NCBI RefSeq assembly: GCF_014655955.1
Contig: NZ_BNBO01000047.1
Span: 1-64,000 of the forward strand
Direction of reading: 5' to 3'
Source of the DNA: Kitasatospora indigofera
GTDB lineage: Bacteria > Actinomycetota > Actinomycetes > Streptomycetales > Streptomycetaceae
DNA length: 64,000 bases
This document shows positions 61,034 through 64,000 of the stretch, piece after piece (within the stretch, counting starts at the first letter, position 1; every line of letters begins with the position of its first letter). The position numbers and the translations under genes were made by a program. A model generated the notes under the pieces. It saw only the letters and a program-made list of their open reading frames with translations. It did no database searches and was not told the DNA's origin.

Positions 61034-61796
61034 GTGTTCGGCGGGGTCAGGGTGCGGGCCGCGGCCTCGCGCTTCGGTGCGGTCCCGGGCCGGGCGCCCC
61101 TGCCTCGCGCTCTCACCACGGTCGCGTTCGCCGGGCGGCTGCGCGCGTTGACGGGTTGGGCGGGCGCTCTGGTGCGGGTGCGGGAGCTGGTGCTCGCGAA
61201 CGACGGTCCCATCGTGAAAAGCATCCTGCGTGCCCGGTGGGTGACGTTGTCGGCGGTCCTGGCCGACCTGGCGGCGCCTGACTTCCCGCCGTTGCCGTTC
61301 GTGCGCCCTGAGCTGCTCGGGGTGGAGCCCGCCGCGGGCCGATTCGGGCTGCGGGTGCTGCCCGGCGGGGCCGGGGGTGACCGCCTGGACTTTCGGCACG
61401 GCCCGGACGAGGAGGTCGGCGAGGCGCAGGACAACGCCAACACGCCACCGCGCTGCTGGCGTGCGCGCTGGTGCCGGCCGGCTCGGCCGGGGCGATGGAG
61501 TTGTGGACACCGGAGCTGACGGGGGCGTTGTCCATGCAGACCCCGCTGCCGGAGACGGGGCCCGCCGCGGAGGGGGCGGTCACGGAGGCGGAGGACGGTT
61601 GGCCGGCAGCGGGGCCGGAGTGGGGCCGCCGGCGCTGCGGGCAGTGGACTCGCGCGGGCGCAGCGTGCTCGCCAAGCGGTACCTGCATGCCTACCTCTAC
61701 GCGGCGGCCCGGGCCCCCGCGGCCACTGCCGCGACCCCGCGGGAGCAGGCCGCGGCCGTGCTGGCGCAGTGGAGCCGGGAACAGGAGCCGTCGTAG
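61034..61796 (+). pseudogene. Decayed gene of unknown function spread over three frames
   Basis: Rightward protein-like pieces appear in succession: VKSILRARWVTLSAVLADLAAP and FVRPELLGVEPAAGRFGLRV (frame from 61034), then AMELWTPELTGALSMQTPLP (61490s), then RAVDSRGRSVLAKRYLHAYLY to SREQEPS (ending 61796). Each piece has rightward codon bias but the frames do not connect, implying at least two frameshifts. No family is recognised. Confidence 0.45.
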
Positions 61797-61929
61797 TCGT
61801 GCGGCGCCCACCGCCGGCCGCGGGCGCCGGCTGCCCGGCGCTGCTTCGCGCGATGTCCTCAGCCCTGGCCGGGTGGGGGCGCGGTCGTAGCCTGGAGGGA
61901 TCGGAACCGATCGCCAGGTGGTGTGTTCC

Positions 61930-62223
61930 ATGGCTGGTACGCGTGATCTGCGGATGCTTCTCGACAGTGCGGAGCCGGCGTCCGGTGACAAGCTCCACCT
62001 GCCGGACCCGTTGGTGCGCAGGGCGCTGTCCGTGGTGGCCTCCTACGCCCGCGATCCTGAGGACTGCCGCCTGCTTCTGCAGGTTCTGGGACTGATGCCC
62101 GACGAGGAACAGGGGCAGGACCCGTCCGACGGCGACGCAGAGACAGACGCGGATACGGTGCCGGCGCCTTCGCCCTCGGACGGTGCCGCTGGTTCCCCGG
62201 AACGGCGCCGCCTTCGTCCGTGA
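61930..62223 (+). CDS. Small helical protein, paralogue 2
   Basis: A 97-aa protein. Its N-terminal 65 residues (GTRDLRMLLDSAEPASGD, LVRRALSVVASYARDPEDCRLLLQVLGLMPDE) are about 60% identical to paralogue 1 at 55629. Instead of a zinc-ribbon tail it has a low-complexity acidic/Pro/Ser end (DGDAETDADTVPAPSPSDG). The upstream GCCTGGAGGG and ATCGCCAG elements are conserved too, suggesting shared regulation. Repeat B follows immediately. Confidence 0.65.
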   Translation: MAGTRDLRMLLDSAEPASGDKLHLPDPLVRRALSVVASYARDPEDCRLLLQVLGLMPDEEQGQDPSDGDAETDADTVPAPSPSDGAAGSPERRRLRP

Positions 62224-62350
62224 TCTGTGGGGCGGCCAGGTCGTTGAACGCTGTGTACGTCCGGACCACGTCGCACACTCATTCCGTCCTGCGAACGCCA
62301 CCTCCCCCGTGGGTGTCCGCAGGACGGAGCCGTCTGCGCCCGGTGCAGGG
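62218..62350. repeat. Dispersed repeat B, copy 2
   Basis: Same orientation as copy 1. The hairpin occupies 62285-62326; the loop TCCCCCGTG and most stem positions are unchanged, with two stem differences. Confidence 0.7.
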
Positions 62351-62395
62351 GCGGCCCGGACGTCGAGGCGGCCCCATCGCTGTCCGGGGCCCGGT

Positions 62396-62599
62396 TCAGG
62401 GGTTGCGGTCGTGCCGGAGCGTGGGTGGGATGAGGTTGAAGAAGTAGGCGAGGGCAAGGGGCGCGGCTTCTGGGTCGCGCGGCCGGGCGTCGAAGCATTT
62501 CCAGCTGCAGTACCCGACCGGGTTCCACTCGGCCAGCCCGCCGCACTCTTCGCAGACCATCACTGGGTGCGGTGCCTGCTCCGCGTGTTCCTGGACCAT
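62396..62599 (-). CDS. Small Cys/Trp-rich protein, family copy 2 (intact)
   Basis: A 67-aa protein whose ATG at 62599 has GAGG 4-7 nt upstream. It carries the complete motif CEECGGLAEWNPVGYCSWKC, then FDARPRDPEAAPLALAYFF, with four cysteines as CxxC and CxxxC, likely a zinc knuckle. It is the best-preserved of three copies in the window. The conserved tail LALAYFFNLIPPTLRHDRNP is shared with copy 1. Function unknown. Confidence 0.7.
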   Translation of the reverse strand: MVQEHAEQAPHPVMVCEECGGLAEWNPVGYCSWKCFDARPRDPEAAPLALAYFFNLIPPTLRHDRNP

Positions 62600-62690
62600 C
62601 GTCCTCACCTGCCCGGACTCAGTCTCGCCGGGTCGCCCGGCTCTGGGCTGGTACCCGGCCCGGCGCGGGTGACACAGCGCCGCCCGGCCC
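62488..62690. repeat. Dispersed repeat A, copy 2
   Basis: Counterpart of 49994-50198; covers the 5' two thirds of the small Cys-rich gene and about 90 bp upstream. Confidence 0.7.
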
Positions 62691-62704
62691 CCTTTCACCT
62701 GCGG

Positions 62705-62929
62705 TCAGAGGTTCTTCTCGTAGTTGGCGAGGGCGAGGCCGAGGCCGAAGAAGGTGGGGGCCCATTCGCCGACGTAGATGCCCCAGCGGTCGGCGCGCTC
62801 CACGCCCTGGCCCTTCTCGACCTTCATGGACGTCGCCCAGGTGATGACGGACAGGCCGATGGAGGCGAACGCGGCGGCGTAGGCGTGTTCGCTGCGGATC
62901 CCGGAGTCGTGAAGCTTCTTGACGATCAA
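62705..62929 (-). CDS. Small membrane protein
   Basis: A 74-aa protein with a TTG start preceded by GGGAGAAG. It has two hydrophobic segments (AYAAAFASIGLSVITWATSM and WAPTFFGLGLALANY) separated by a polar loop. The type is common in streptomycetes; no function is known. The start could be debated because longer frames extend upstream through repeat C. Confidence 0.6.
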   Translation of the reverse strand: MIVKKLHDSGIRSEHAYAAAFASIGLSVITWATSMKVEKGQGVERADRWGIYVGEWAPTFFGLGLALANYEKNL

Positions 62930-63060
62930 CGTCTTCTCCCGTGCTCGTGTGCGGTGGGGGCGCGGTGGGGCGCCCCTGGGCCGAGCCTGCGGCCGTGCGG
63001 CGCTGCGTGCATTCCCGGTGCGGATCGCGGGTGAGCACGGTGGGTGACGGCCGTGCGGGG

Positions 63061-63300
63061 GATCGGGGGCTGCAGGGCGGCGTGGCGCCGCGGGCGGGGA
63101 TGCGGCTGTGTCTTCAACTGGTGGGGCAGGCCCCTGGTGGGCCCCAAGGGGGCGGGAACAGGCCCGTGACCGCACCCCTGGGTCCGCCGGGGTCGGCGTC
63201 GTCGGGCGCGGCCGTGACTCGCTCCGCGGCCGGGCCCGGGACACGGCACCGAGCCCCCGCAGGAGGGGCCGGCGCCGCTCCCCGGCGATGTCCGGTCCAC
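63061..63300. repeat. Dispersed repeat C, copy 2
   Basis: It shares GGCGGCGTGGCGCCGCGGG, CTTCAACTGGTGGGGCAGG, the central hairpin (CCCAAGGGG / CCCCTGGG) and the end ATGTCCGGTCCAC with copy 1. No gene is supportable from 62930 to 63425. Confidence 0.7.
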
Positions 63301-63425
63301 GAGGCTGTGCCTGCTCCTCGCCGTCGAGGCCGCCGTAGACGGCGGCGTTCCGGGTGGAGACCACCCGGGGATGTGGGCCGTCCTTCGCGCCCTCGGGCGT
63401 CCGATCGCCTGCGCCGCCGGCCCGG

Positions 63426-63674
63426 TCAGTTCCTCTGCCGGTCGCCGCGTGCGTCGTCGTCGGTGTCGTGGGGCAGGGTGTCGATCTCCTCGCGCAGCAC
63501 CTCGGTGAGCCAGTTTGCGACGTCGGCCGGCATCCGGACGGTGCGCCGCTCACTGGGCCCGTCTCCGATCGTCACCCGGACCCCGCTGCCCGTTCCTGGG
63601 ACGGCGACCCGCCTGATGAGGTCCTCCAGGGCGTCGGCGAGGTCGCCCGCCGCGGCGTCGTCGTTGCTGTTCAC
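63426..63674 (-). CDS. Hypothetical small acidic protein
   Basis: An 82-aa sequence starting at GTG (63674): DLADALEDLIRRVAVPG, VRVTIGDGPSERRTVRMPADVANWLTEVLREEID and a charged tail. It looks like a soluble alpha/beta domain. The ribosome binding site is weak, so coding status is moderately supported. Confidence 0.5.
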   Translation of the reverse strand: MNSNDDAAAGDLADALEDLIRRVAVPGTGSGVRVTIGDGPSERRTVRMPADVANWLTEVLREEIDTLPHDTDDDARGDRQRN

Positions 63675-63771
63675 GGGGCCAGCCTAGAAGTGATGGAGCG
63701 AGGGGAGGGCTGCACCGCGCCAGCGGGGCCCGCCCAGCCGCCGCTCGGAGCGCGGTGACCGCCGGCCGGGG

Positions 63772-64000
63772 GATCGAACGGTGTGGTGCGGCGTGGCGTG
63801 GCCGGCGAGGTGGGGGGTCTGCTTTGACTGGTGGTGCAGGTCCCAGCGGCGGCCTGAGGGTGCGGGGCCGGGCTGATCGACCCGGCCCCGCACAATCCGC
63901 CTGACCCTCGGGTGCCGGGACCGGCGTCACCGGCCGCGGCCGATCCCGCGACCGTGCCCCAACGCCGACGGTTGAGCCCCTTACGGGAGGGGCGGCGCCG
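63772..64000. repeat. Dispersed repeat C, copy 3 (runs off the right edge)
   Basis: It begins GATCG, contains TTTGACTGGTGGTGCAGGTC and a strong hairpin, GTGCGGGGCCGGG (63860-63872) with CCCGGCCCCGCAC (63881-63893), and reaches GGGAGGGGCGGCGCCG at the edge. More diverged than copies 1 and 2. Confidence 0.6.

Noticed and set aside
60910..62457. A 515-codon minus-strand frame
   Set aside because: It crosses repeat B, a paralogous small-protein gene and a decayed plus-strand gene; composition is random and Arg/Pro-rich.
1..64000. tRNA, rRNA and intact transposase or integrase genes
   Set aside because: None could be recognised by eye (no T-loop-like GGTTCGAATC segments with matching acceptor stems, no DDE or tyrosine recombinase motifs). 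A tRNAscan or HMM search could still find something missed.

Overview
The window is very GC-rich actinomycete DNA with strong GC preference at third codon positions, GGAGG-type ribosome binding sites and many ATGA/GTGA start-stop overlaps. The gene families (MsiK-style sugar ABC operons without an ATPase, a SpoIIE/HATPase phosphatase, a Tat-exported GH2 enzyme, ALF-repeat toxin, DUF6480 and DUF3040 proteins, XRE-TPR regulator) point to Streptomycetaceae (Streptomyces or Kitasatospora). No rRNA, tRNA, CRISPR array or intact transposase was seen.

1-14.1 kb: a sugar/sugar-acid catabolic regulon. A leftward operon encodes an IlvD/Edd dehydratase, a DapA-type aldolase or dehydratase, an SDR dehydrogenase and an RbsBAC-like ABC importer whose permease runs off the left edge. 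It diverges from a FadR-type GntR regulator. Rightward follow a KDPG/KDPGal-type aldolase, a PfkB-type KDG kinase, an SMP-30 lactonase and a large secreted GH2 glycosidase. A 14-bp operator (CCTAGCAGCTAAGC and variants) recurs at all these promoters, so they form one regulon. The enzyme set fits a De Ley-Doudoroff-like oxidative sugar pathway, plausibly for galactose.

14.6-22.6 kb: a second sugar locus with a ROK repressor lacking the usual zinc motif, a lipoprotein/permease/permease importer, a Gfo/Idh/MocA oxidoreductase and a secreted GH27 alpha-galactosidase with a ricin-type lectin domain.

23-39.5 kb: a large phosphatase/anti-sigma-like signalling protein, then a heterogeneous accessory zone. 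It holds an ALF-repeat/Hint polymorphic toxin with an RNase A-like C-terminus and its immunity gene, a pseudo-protease/beta-propeller gene split by an in-frame TAG, fragments of Replic_Relax, YaaC, helicase and STAS genes, an AT-richer secreted protein gene, and striking repeats and palindromes.

39.5-50 kb is the highlight. Six overlapping or closely spaced genes match, family by family, the LipO-M-N-L-K-P enzymes that make the aminoribosylated 5'-C-glycyluridine core of MraY-inhibiting nucleoside antibiotics. A TmrB-like (tunicamycin-resistance family) P-loop protein, a HAD hydrolase and a MazG-like protein lie beside them. No acyltransferase, NRPS or PKS is present, so this looks like a stripped-down cluster. 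Its apparent XRE-TPR regulator is frameshifted and faces a tandem palindromic operator.

50.7-64 kb: alcohol dehydrogenase, SDR, HAD, PHP-domain, hemerythrin and several small conserved proteins, mixed with decayed genes and three dispersed DNA repeat families. One repeat folds into a hairpin with a conserved C-rich loop. The order of paralogous gene and repeat in two blocks suggests an old segmental duplication.
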